A stretch of DNA of 6,071 nucleotides, from positions 1 to 6,071 of the forward strand of contig PAXU01000037.1 of NCBI GenBank assembly GCA_002714565.1. Reading direction: 5' to 3'. Source of the stretch: Rhodopirellula sp. (GTDB taxonomy: Bacteria; Planctomycetota; Planctomycetia; Pirellulales; Pirellulaceae). Below the pieces are notes generated by a model that saw only the letters and a program-made list of their open reading frames with translations, was not told where the DNA came from and did no database searches. Below, one piece after another: positions 1-6,071 of this stretch (positions within the stretch are counted from its first letter, which is position 1; every line of letters begins with the position of its first letter). The position numbers and the translations under genes are program-made.

Positions 1-24
1 GTGTATTCATCTCTGTGAGTACAC
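1..24. repeat. Short hairpin at left edge of window
   Basis: Bases 1-9 (GTGTATTCA) pair with bases 16-24 (TGAGTACAC) around a 6-base loop. All nine positions pair on the plus strand if one T-G wobble is allowed. No T-run follows on the plus strand, so it does not look like a standard intrinsic terminator. It could be the end of an upstream transcript, an operator or chance; the cut at the window edge prevents judging a longer stem. Confidence 0.3.
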
Positions 25-136
25 AAGTAAGCACCAGCAAGAATTGTAAAATCGATCGTCGTAACATGTGACTTCCGAATAAATGTATGATGCCGTTAAA
101 AGAAGTCTACATTATAGCATTTGGCAATTGACGATT

Positions 137-143
137 AGAAAGG
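137..143 (+). promoter_or_regulatory. Ribosome binding site of the plus-strand oxidoreductase
   Basis: AGAAAGG lies 7 bases before the ATG at 151, a good Shine-Dalgarno match at normal spacing. It supports that ATG as the true start. Upstream, TATAGC at 113-118 could serve as a -10 element, but I see no convincing -35 partner, so no promoter is called. The rest of 1-136 shows no coding sequence that I can support. Confidence 0.6.
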
Positions 144-150
144 CCTTACG

Positions 151-1200
151 ATGACCGAATCAATTCGAATCGGAGTTACAGGTTCTGGATTTATGGGACG
201 TACTCATGTGGAAGCTGCCAAGAGAGCGCCAAATGCAGAAATTGTCGCCGTAGCGGTTGGCAGCAGAAGTGGAACGCTCGCCGCAGACTACGGCATTGAT
301 TGTGAAACAGACGCTGCGGCACTAATCAATCGAGACGATATCGATGCAGTCGTGATCACCACACCACACCATGTTCATGTGGAAGAAGCCGTGTTGGCAG
401 CACAGGCTGGTAAGCACGCACTCATCGAAAAGCCTCTCGCTACAAGTATCGAAGATTGCGACAGAATGATCGATTCCTTTTCCGAACGCGGCCTGACGTT
501 AGCGGTTGGCTATCATCAGCGGTTCCGAGAATCCAATCAAACCGTACAGAAACTCATTGCCAACGGCGCCATTGGCACAGTCCGTTGTATACAAATGGCG
601 GCTCTGTTTGACATCGAAGCATTACGTAGCGATGAGGGCTTTGGTGGCGCTTGGAACTGGTGGACTGATCCTCGCAGCAAAGGGCATATCTTAAACAGTG
701 GCCCGCACAACATCGATCTGTGCCGTTGGTGGCTCGGCGATAACATTAGCAGCGTCACGGCTCATTGTGGTACTTTCCGAGAAGATAACCCCAATGAAAA
801 CACAACCATGGCGTTATGGCAGTTTAGCAACGGTGCGATGGCTCAGTTTTGGTCATCGAGCGTTTGTCCGACTCCGGGATTTGATAATGAAGATTTCCGT
901 TTCAGGATTATGGGAGACGAAGGGGTTATCGACGCAAACCCATTTGGGAAGATCATCCTTGGAAAGAATGGTACGTCCGAAGTAGTCTACGAACAGCCGA
1001 AGGTAGCATTTGACGATGCGTCACAGGCGTTCGTGTCTGATGGCCGCATGCAAGCATACACAGATCAAATGGAAGCGTTCATCAACCGGATCCACGGAGA
1101 AGACACCAATTGCGGCACCGATGCCGATGGACGTGCTGCCGTTGCAGCCATTATGGCAATGCTCGATTCATCGGCACAATCAAGGCAGATCGCGGTCTAG
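151..1200 (+). CDS. Gfo/Idh/MocA family NAD(P)-dependent oxidoreductase
   Basis: A 349-residue protein of the usual length for this family, whose members oxidise or reduce sugars, inositols and related polyols with NAD(P). The N-terminal Rossmann fold shows the dinucleotide motif GSGFMG at residues 11-16, preceded by the beta strand IRIGVT. The family hallmarks follow: TPHHVH at 71-76, EKP at 93-95 with the probable catalytic lysine K94, and GYHQRF at 120-125. The C-terminal alpha/beta domain carries GPHNIDL at 184-190; H186 and D189 sit where the family places substrate-contacting residues. There is no signal peptide, so it should act in the cytoplasm. The ATG has a good Shine-Dalgarno sequence 7 bases upstream. 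It is transcribed toward the minus-strand genes, so it is a separate unit. The substrate cannot be read from sequence; inositol- or sugar-dehydrogenase-like is the most that can be said. Confidence 0.93.
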   Translation: MTESIRIGVTGSGFMGRTHVEAAKRAPNAEIVAVAVGSRSGTLAADYGIDCETDAAALINRDDIDAVVITTPHHVHVEEAVLAAQAGKHALIEKPLATSIEDCDRMIDSFSERGLTLAVGYHQRFRESNQTVQKLIANGAIGTVRCIQMAALFDIEALRSDEGFGGAWNWWTDPRSKGHILNSGPHNIDLCRWWLGDNISSVTAHCGTFREDNPNENTTMALWQFSNGAMAQFWSSSVCPTPGFDNEDFRFRIMGDEGVIDANPFGKIILGKNGTSEVVYEQPKVAFDDASQAFVSDGRMQAYTDQMEAFINRIHGEDTNCGTDADGRAAVAAIMAMLDSSAQSRQIAV

Positions 1201-1206
1201 CTCCAA

Positions 1207-1220
1207 ACTAGCGGGCTAGT
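1207..1220. terminator. Possible terminator hairpin between convergent genes
   Basis: ACTAGC (1207-1212) and GCTAGT (1215-1220) form a perfect 6-bp inverted repeat separated by GG. It fills most of the 25-base gap between the stop codon of the plus-strand oxidoreductase and the stop codon of the minus-strand MOSC gene. The stem is short and has little T-run: on the minus strand it ends in TTT, on the plus strand nothing similar follows. Position favours a bidirectional transcription stop; the weak stem argues for caution. Confidence 0.3.
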
Positions 1221-1225
1221 GCTGT

Positions 1226-1705
1226 TCAGTCTTTCCCCCGAATCGTGTCACCGACTGAAATCGTTCCGCCTTCAAGGATCTCCGCCCTGAGTCCACCACG
1301 ATGTATCAGTGCCTTCTCGATTCCTTCGTATGTGTGCTTCTCTAGATAGCCACACGGTTCACAAAGTCGGTGACCGCGAATCAATACTTCACCCACGTAG
1401 AAATCCTTGCCGACCAGATGATTTACTGAAATACTACTAGTTAACAAGTTGCGGCGAGTGTCACTATGAGTGATGTTTAGGTCATATTCACGACTGGCAC
1501 CTTCAATCGCTTCCTGTTCGATCAACGTAATCTGCTCATCATCCTTGATCACATCGCCCTTCTGGAAGGCACCTCTACCTTCTGCGTATCGATCTGTGGC
1601 CAGGCCTTCACCAGCAATTGCCTCTGCAGATGTGACCGACAACATGCCATCAGCAGCGTTTGACGTAATACAGATTGCTTCAAGTCTTCCTGTCGTCATG
1701 GCCAT
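1226..1705 (-). CDS. MOSC domain-containing protein
   Basis: MOSC domains occur in molybdenum cofactor sulfurases and in small stand-alone proteins of the YiiM type, where they handle sulfur carried on a conserved cysteine and bind Mo-cofactor or related ligands. From the ATG at 1705 the protein is 159 residues, a normal length for a stand-alone MOSC protein. Landmarks (numbered from this start): TGRLEAI near 5-11, GEGLATDRY near 32-40, ITLIEQEAI near 59-67, TRRNLLT near 83-89, the cysteine motif CEPC at 115-118, and HRGGLRAEILEGGTISVGD near 135-153. The frame is open further, to a GTG at 1753 six bases after the preceding stop, but those 16 extra residues do not look conserved. An AAGGA sits just before the ATGs at 1705 and 1699, so one of these is preferred. 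No signal peptide: cytoplasmic. It is the last gene of the minus-strand cluster. Its physiological substrate is unknown. Confidence 0.88.
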   Translation of the reverse strand: MAMTTGRLEAICITSNAADGMLSVTSAEAIAGEGLATDRYAEGRGAFQKGDVIKDDEQITLIEQEAIEGASREYDLNITHSDTRRNLLTSSISVNHLVGKDFYVGEVLIRGHRLCEPCGYLEKHTYEGIEKALIHRGGLRAEILEGGTISVGDTIRGKD

Positions 1706-1709
1706 ATCT

Positions 1710-1714
1710 TCCTT
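1710..1714 (-). promoter_or_regulatory. Ribosome binding site deciding the MOSC start
   Basis: On the minus strand AAGGA lies 4 bases before the ATG at 1705 and 10 bases before the ATG at 1699; a second AGGAA lies at 1716-1720, 10 bases before the ATG at 1705. These purine-rich sites lie inside the reading frame that starts with GTG at 1753 and favour the shorter protein. Which of the two close ATGs is used cannot be decided from sequence alone. Confidence 0.45.
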
Positions 1715-1759
1715 ATTCCTAAAAGTGACAAATCCAGATACCGTCTTGGTCACCTAATC

Positions 1760-3202
1760 CTAACTAAGGATTCCCTTTATCACATGGCCATGTACATCGG
1801 TTAAGCGACGTTGCAGGCCATTGTGATAGTACGTGAGTTGTTCGTGATCTAGTCCCAACAGATGCAGTAGTGTCGCATGGACATCGTGAATGGTAACAGG
1901 GTTTTGCTGTGCCTTATAACCAAATTCATCTGTTGCACCGTACGTTGTTCCGCCTTTGACACCGGCCCCGGCAAACCAGCAGGTAAATCCTTCTGGATTG
2001 TGATCTCGACCAGTATTTCCCACTTGGAACATCGGCATGCGACCGAACTCTGTACAGAACATAACAACAGTGTTTTTCAACAAACCACGTTGTTTTAAGT
2101 CCTTAAGCAACCCTGCGACCGGCTGATCGAGAACCTCTGCATGTTTGGGCACGAGTTCCGGCATAGAATTGTGGGTGTCCCAATTGATACGGCCTGCGGA
2201 AGCATAAGCACCGTTAAACAACTGTACGAATCGCACGCCGCTTTCCACTAATCTTCGAGCCAGGATACAGTTTCTGGCGAAGTCTGCTTTGTCCTTGTTC
2301 TCACTATCCGCACCGTAGAGTTTGTGGATATGCTCTGGTTCTGCCTCTACGTCCGTCACTTTAGGCACGGACAATTGCATCTTTGCCGCTAGTTCGTAAC
2401 TAGAGATACGTGCTTCCAGATCCGAATCGCCTTGAAAACGCTTTCGATGTTTCTGGTTGAGAATTTTTAAGGCATCAAGTGCATAAGATTCATTAGCAGG
2501 TGTGGAGCCAGTCGGCACGCTCAGATGTCTAATCGGTTTGGTTGCGTTAAAAGATGTCCCTTGAAAAGACGCCGGTAAGAATCCATTAGTCCAATTATTG
2601 AGCCCAGACTGTGGTGTGCCGCGAGAATCTTCTATGGCAACAAAAGCCGGGAGGTTTCCGTTTTCAGTGCCAAGAGCATACGACACCCACGCGCCCATCC
2701 CCGGGTACCCTTCTCGATTAAACCCTGTCGACATCAGGTTTTCACCCGGACCGTGCGTACTGGTCTTAGTCGAAACCGAGTGTACAAAGCTGATATCGTC
2801 CACGCACTCAGCAATATGCGGAACAATATCGGAAATCATTTTTCCGGATTCGCCTCGTGGCTTGAATTCCCACAATGGCTTTTGCAATGCACCATTTTCA
2901 CCCTGAAAGGAAATCAATCGCTCATTCCCGGGCAGTGGCTTTCCATGCTGTTTAATTAATTCAGGCTTGTACTCCCAAAAATCTACGTGGCTGACAGCAC
3001 CAGCACAGAAAACAACAATCACGTTTGTTGCTTTAGCATCAAAATGTGGCTTGCGCGGTTTAAATGGTTCTGCCGCATCGAATTTGACGCTTCCCTCGGC
3101 AAGCAGGTTTTGCTGGCTCAGTAATGAAGTCAGCGCAACACCACCAAGGCCATATTGCATATGAGCAAGGAAATCTCTGCGGCTTAATAGATTCTGCTTC
3201 AT
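1760..3202 (-). CDS. DUF1501 family protein with Tat signal peptide
   Basis: A 480-residue full-length DUF1501 protein, a family very abundant in planctomycetes and related to the alkaline phosphatase/sulfatase fold; its reaction is not known. The N-terminus has a twin-arginine signal, SRRDF at residues 7-11, followed by a hydrophobic stretch to about 30, so export through the Tat system in folded form is expected. The core shows the early strand-loop [16 protein letters not shown] near 65-80, [13 protein letters not shown] near 149-161, TEFGRMP at 384-390, GRDHN at 398-402, [11 protein letters not shown] near 421-431, [17 protein letters not shown] near 438-454 and the end motif RRLTDVHG. 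The several Asp/His motifs could form a metal site, as in the fold relatives. It lies 37 bases after the DUF1549/DUF1553 gene, the normal partner and order. The ATG has no clear Shine-Dalgarno sequence, but the Tat motif directly after it fixes the start. Confidence 0.94.
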   Translation of the reverse strand: MKQNLLSRRDFLAHMQYGLGGVALTSLLSQQNLLAEGSVKFDAAEPFKPRKPHFDAKATNVIVVFCAGAVSHVDFWEYKPELIKQHGKPLPGNERLISFQGENGALQKPLWEFKPRGESGKMISDIVPHIAECVDDISFVHSVSTKTSTHGPGENLMSTGFNREGYPGMGAWVSYALGTENGNLPAFVAIEDSRGTPQSGLNNWTNGFLPASFQGTSFNATKPIRHLSVPTGSTPANESYALDALKILNQKHRKRFQGDSDLEARISSYELAAKMQLSVPKVTDVEAEPEHIHKLYGADSENKDKADFARNCILARRLVESGVRFVQLFNGAYASAGRINWDTHNSMPELVPKHAEVLDQPVAGLLKDLKQRGLLKNTVVMFCTEFGRMPMFQVGNTGRDHNPEGFTCWFAGAGVKGGTTYGATDEFGYKAQQNPVTIHDVHATLLHLLGLDHEQLTYYHNGLQRRLTDVHGHVIKGILS

Positions 3203-3239
3203 CGATTAGCTATTGGTAACTTTCCAAATATGCGTTGTA

Positions 3240-5738
3240 TCAGTTTATAAACACGAACTCGTTGCTGTTTATTAGGATGCGGCACGTTGTCGCCAAACCG
3301 AGCTTGTGAGTAATGTCCATTAAGACGTCCATTTCTTCAGCATCTGCCTCACGTCCGTAGGTACGCTGCACGGCATGCTGCACTTGTTTATCGGGATCCC
3401 CAGGACTCGCAGCAGCACACAAGTCTGCCATGAACTGTGCCTGTCTGTTAATGAATTTGCTGTTAAACAGACTTAAGGCCTGCACAGCAGTTGTTGAGCG
3501 ACTGCGTTTTGCCACCAGTTGGCTAGCGTCTGGGCAATCAAACACACCAAATATATCGATTTGCTCGAGGCGTATTTTCTCAGCGTAGATCATTCGTCGC
3601 CAACCATCTTTGTCGAATTCTTCCAGTGGAACTTTTTTCATAAATGAGCTGGTCGCATCTTCAAACAATTTGAACGGGTTACCGTACATTTGCTTATTCA
3701 TTTTCCCACTGGCTACAAGGATGCTATCTCGCAAAGACTCCGCTTCCATACGTCGAGGCGGAAATCGCCATAAGAACCGAGTATCGGAATCCTTTTCAAG
3801 AAGTTGTGGCCTTGCATGTGAAGCTTGCCGGAATGTTGCGGACAATAAAATGTAACGGTGCAATGATTTCAATGACCAATCATGATCCATCAGATAACTG
3901 GCCAGATGGTCTAGTAACTGCGGGTGCGTTGGAGAGCTGCCGTTGACTCCAAAATCAGAAGGCGTGTCCACGATGCCGGTTCCAAAGCAATGTTGCCAAA
4001 CACGATTTACGATCACTCGGGCCGTCAGTGGATTGGCCTTACTCGCAATACCCTTTGCGAGCGCTAGACGCCGATCCGCCTCAGTCGCATCCGGTTTTAG
4101 TGCTAAGTCGCCAAGCACGGCCGGGATGTTTGGTGCAACTTCGTCAGAGGGCTGAAAAGGATCGCCACGTGTTAGCAGGAATACCTTTTCAGGTTGATTA
4201 AACTTACCAGCAAATACCTGTGGCCCAGCCACAAGCTTGTTGTATTCTTGCTCTAACTCTCGGAGTTGCTTGTTAAGCTCAACGATTCTTTCAGTTGTGT
4301 GTTTATCCACGCCATTGAATTCCACCTGATCAACTTCTCGTTCGTCGCCTCTGCTTATGAACCGATCTCTCGAATCGATGACCTGTTTGTAATCGCCATC
4401 CGGTGTTCGAACTTCGATACGATAATCCACTGGTACCGCGCTTCCACGCGGACGAATCATCACGCGATTGATGTTTACGGCCTTGGAGAATGAAATTTCA
4501 AACCATACATCCGACTTATCCTTACTTCGAAAGAACAGCAATAACTGTCGTTCTTCATCCAGAAGCAGGTCAGCGGACTTACCTTGATTACCCACCGCTG
4601 TGGGTGAGCTTGTAGCCGTCGCACCTTCGTCTCGACTAGCGATGTTATACGATGGTTTCTCATCGGATGGAGTGATGAATACCATTACGTCGTCGAGTTC
4701 GACTGGCCCATTATTATTAGCAGCATTTATGGTGAACTTGACGCCATCTGCCAGGACGGAATCAAATCGCTCAAGGTATTCCCGGTAATCAACAGGAGGG
4801 CCAAGCTTTGTTTCAACATGCAACGATTCAAGTTGTTCACGGAGCGCTTCCACCTTTGGTTTCATGGCAGCAGCTTCCTGCTGCATCTTATCGTTTTCGG
4901 CACCGTGTGCTTTGCGGCTACCGTATGTCACGCCGGCAAAAACGGCCTGCATTGCGTAGTAGTCCTTTTGAGAGATGGGATCAAATTTATGATCGTGGCA
5001 TCGAGCACATCCAACCGTAAGTCCTAGCATCGTTGCGCTGGTGGCCTTGATCATCTCATCCAACCCATCGTATTTTTGCATAGCCGTCAGCTTTGGGTCA
5101 GGGCTTCTGTTTACATCATGCGGTCCTGCCACCAGGAATGCCGTCGCGGCGTCCTGTTTGAAATGATCGCCGGCGATTTGTTCCATTAGGAATTGGTCGT
5201 AAGGTTTGTCCTCATTGAGTGCCCTAATGACGTAGTCTCGATACGGCGTAATATTCCCATTAGCTCCATTGATTTCATACCCGGTGGTCTCTGCATAACG
5301 AACGGTATCTAACCAATGTTGTGCCCAACGCTCCCCGTAATGCTGACTCTGCAGAATGCGGTCGACAAGCTTTTCGTAAGCATCCGGAGCCTGATCGTTT
5401 ACAAATGCATCGACTTGCTCTGGTGTCGGAATCAGACCATGCATTACTAGTGAAATACGACGTGCGAGCGTACGCCGATCCGTCATAATCGATGGTGTTT
5501 GCTGTCGCTGGGAAAGCTGATCAAAAATGAAGCGGTCGATATCGTTTTTTATCCAATTCGACTTAACCGCAGGTGCTTTTGGATTCTGAACCGGTTCGAG
5601 CGACCACAATCCAAAAGTATCTACCGTCGGTTCCGCTGTAGGCCCAGATGGTCTGGTATCCGTTGCTTGTGTCTTTTCGGCGGGAGGAGACGCAGCAAAC
5701 GAGATGGCGGCGAAGCAGAGCACCAATAGATACTTCAT
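3240..5738 (-). CDS. DUF1549/DUF1553 domain protein, secreted, with discoidin-like insert
   Basis: An 832-residue protein. A Sec-type signal peptide (MKYLLVLCFAAISFAA, residues 1-16) precedes a low-complexity Pro/Thr linker to about 40. The DUF1549 domain runs from about 45 to 270, with RRISLVMHGLIPT near 93-105, HYGERWAQHWLDTVRYAE near 133-150 and a CARCHDHKFDPI motif at 244-255. A charged helical stretch (about 281-310) leads into a beta-rich insert (about 325-478) resembling a discoidin/F5-8 type C fold, then a second helical stretch (about 481-505). DUF1553 fills about 555-825: NPLTARVIVNRVWQHCFG at 569-586, DFGVNG, SLHRYILLSATFRQ, PPRRMEAESLRDSIL and the terminal CRILINSNEF. Many relatives carry an N-terminal planctomycete cytochrome c domain; this one does not. 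A weak Shine-Dalgarno (GAGG at 5752-5749) is 10 bases before the ATG. The start lies 15 bases after the upstream stop, suggesting co-transcription. Biochemical function is unestablished; an extracytoplasmic role with the DUF1501 partner is inferred. Confidence 0.93.
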   Translation of the reverse strand: MKYLLVLCFAAISFAASPPAEKTQATDTRPSGPTAEPTVDTFGLWSLEPVQNPKAPAVKSNWIKNDIDRFIFDQLSQRQQTPSIMTDRRTLARRISLVMHGLIPTPEQVDAFVNDQAPDAYEKLVDRILQSQHYGERWAQHWLDTVRYAETTGYEINGANGNITPYRDYVIRALNEDKPYDQFLMEQIAGDHFKQDAATAFLVAGPHDVNRSPDPKLTAMQKYDGLDEMIKATSATMLGLTVGCARCHDHKFDPISQKDYYAMQAVFAGVTYGSRKAHGAENDKMQQEAAAMKPKVEALREQLESLHVETKLGPPVDYREYLERFDSVLADGVKFTINAANNNGPVELDDVMVFITPSDEKPSYNIASRDEGATATSSPTAVGNQGKSADLLLDEERQLLLFFRSKDKSDVWFEISFSKAVNINRVMIRPRGSAVPVDYRIEVRTPDGDYKQVIDSRDRFISRGDEREVDQVEFNGVDKHTTERIVELNKQLRELEQEYNKLVAGPQVFAGKFNQPEKVFLLTRGDPFQPSDEVAPNIPAVLGDLALKPDATEADRRLALAKGIASKANPLTARVIVNRVWQHCFGTGIVDTPSDFGVNGSSPTHPQLLDHLASYLMDHDWSLKSLHRYILLSATFRQASHARPQLLEKDSDTRFLWRFPPRRMEAESLRDSILVASGKMNKQMYGNPFKLFEDATSSFMKKVPLEEFDKDGWRRMIYAEKIRLEQIDIFGVFDCPDASQLVAKRSRSTTAVQALSLFNSKFINRQAQFMADLCAAASPGDPDKQVQHAVQRTYGREADAEEMDVLMDITHKLGLATTCRILINSNEFVFIN
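4305..4766 (-). other. Discoidin (F5/8 type C)-like insert domain within the DUF1549/DUF1553 protein
   Basis: Residues about 325-478 lie between the two named domains and match neither. The stretch VWFEISFSKAVNINRVMIRP at 411-430 followed by PVDYRIEVRTPDGDYKQV at 436-453 has the alternating strand pattern and residue choice of discoidin-type jelly rolls, which commonly bind sugars. The preceding part (about 330-400) would supply the earlier strands, including the Ala/Thr/Ser-rich loop near 372-382. The assignment rests on pattern recognition without an alignment. Confidence 0.55.
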
Positions 5739-5753
5739 TGAGCACTTGCCTCG

Positions 5754-6071
5754 TTAAGAAACTTCGTAGCCATCGCGCTGGTCGCGACGCATCAGATCCC
5801 TTGCATCAGCGTCATCCGGAAATGTCTCCGATTCCGGATCCCATTTGAGCGTACGCCCGACACGCATTGCGATGTTACCGAGATGGCAGGTAGTTACACT
5901 GCGGTGCTGACTTTCAACATCAGAAATCGGATCTCGTCGTGCTGCAATACAATCGAAGAAGTTACCCATGTGGTTGGTAATTGCATCTAGTTTTCCGGCA
6001 CGCGGCGGTCGATCCAAATTGTCATAGTCATAGACAGCAAAATCCTCGCGTGGCAGTGGATTCGATTCAAG
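5754..6071 (-). CDS. Gfo/Idh/MocA family oxidoreductase, C-terminal part (start beyond window)
   Basis: The reading frame is open from the right edge to a TAA at 5754-5756 and gives the last 105 residues of a larger protein; a TTG at 6017 inside it is an internal leucine codon, not a start. The segment has the typical end of planctomycete Gfo/Idh/MocA proteins: HMGNFFDCIAARRDPISDVE, then HRSVTTCHLGNIAMRVGR, then LKWDPESETFPDDADA. The NAD-binding half, catalytic lysine and any Tat signal lie outside, so activity and location cannot be judged. Proteins with this ending in planctomycetes are often Tat-exported, which would fit the exported neighbours, but that is inference. It is the first visible gene of the minus-strand cluster, with its stop 15 bases before the DUF1549/DUF1553 start. 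It belongs to a different subgroup from the plus-strand oxidoreductase at 151-1200, judging by the C-terminal sequences. Confidence 0.88.
   Translation of the reverse strand, partial: LESNPLPREDFAVYDYDNLDRPPRAGKLDAITNHMGNFFDCIAARRDPISDVESQHRSVTTCHLGNIAMRVGRTLKWDPESETFPDDADARDLMRRDQRDGYEVS

Noticed and set aside
1..150. End of an upstream gene or a strong promoter
   Set aside because: No frame gave recognisable coding sequence, and only an isolated TATAGC-like -10 candidate without a matching -35 was found.
698..985. Plus-strand open frame of 95 codons inside the first oxidoreductase
   Set aside because: It overlaps a clear Gfo/Idh/MocA coding region in another frame and reads as Arg/Ser-rich out-of-frame sequence without recognisable features.
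1470..1757. Plus-strand open frame of 95 codons
   Set aside because: It lies opposite the MOSC gene, has no family features and is explained as an antisense shadow of that gene.
2598..2906. Plus-strand open frame of 102 codons opposite the DUF1501 gene
   Set aside because: The opposite strand encodes conserved DUF1501 motifs throughout, and this frame shows no ribosome binding site or recognisable domain.
5715..5738. LVLC near the start of the DUF1549/DUF1553 protein as a lipoprotein lipobox
   Set aside because: The cysteine is residue 8, leaving no room for a hydrophobic segment before it; the hydrophobic stretch continues past it to residue 16, which fits an ordinary Sec signal peptide better.
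5754..6017. A complete 87-residue gene starting with TTG at 6017
   Set aside because: The frame stays open to the window edge and the sequence is the well-known C-terminal end of a Gfo/Idh/MocA protein, so the TTG is an internal codon.
1..6071. CRISPR array, insertion sequence, tRNA or phage-like module
   Set aside because: No regularly spaced direct repeats, transposase or integrase features, cloverleaf-like sequence or terminal inverted repeats were seen; nearly all of the window is accounted for by five protein genes.

Overview
The window holds four complete genes and one gene cut by the right edge. All are of types that are abundant in Planctomycetes, and to a lesser degree in other PVC-group bacteria. 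The strongest taxonomic clue is the pair of a DUF1549/DUF1553 protein and a twin-arginine DUF1501 protein, next to a Gfo/Idh/MocA oxidoreductase with the C-terminal layout common in planctomycetes. Base composition looks close to balanced rather than GC-rich, which would suit a marine Pirellulales-type lineage. That placement is inference; no rRNA or other marker is present.

Layout: positions 1-150 are non-coding and contain a small hairpin at the left edge and a Shine-Dalgarno sequence just before the first gene. A cytoplasmic NAD(P)-dependent Gfo/Idh/MocA oxidoreductase follows on the plus strand (151-1200). A 25-base convergent gap with a short perfect inverted repeat separates it from the minus-strand genes. 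Read 5'->3' on the minus strand these are: the C-terminal end of a second Gfo/Idh/MocA oxidoreductase (6071-5754, its start lying beyond the window), a Sec-exported DUF1549/DUF1553 protein (5738-3240), a Tat-exported DUF1501 protein (3202-1760), and a small MOSC-domain protein (start near 1705, end 1226). Gaps of 15, 37 and at most about 54 bases suggest one transcript whose promoter lies outside the window.

How they may work together: DUF1549/DUF1553 and DUF1501 proteins are typically encoded side by side in planctomycetes and are thought to act outside the cytoplasm, but their biochemical role is not established. DUF1501 belongs to the alkaline phosphatase/sulfatase-like fold group, and the DUF1549/DUF1553 partner here carries a probable discoidin-like, carbohydrate-binding-type insert. 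With sugar-type oxidoreductases on both sides, a role in handling a polysaccharide or modified sugar is reasonable but unproven. The MOSC protein is the least expected member. I see no CRISPR array, insertion sequence, RNA gene or clearly new system; this looks like an ordinary planctomycete chromosomal region with a few details worth checking.
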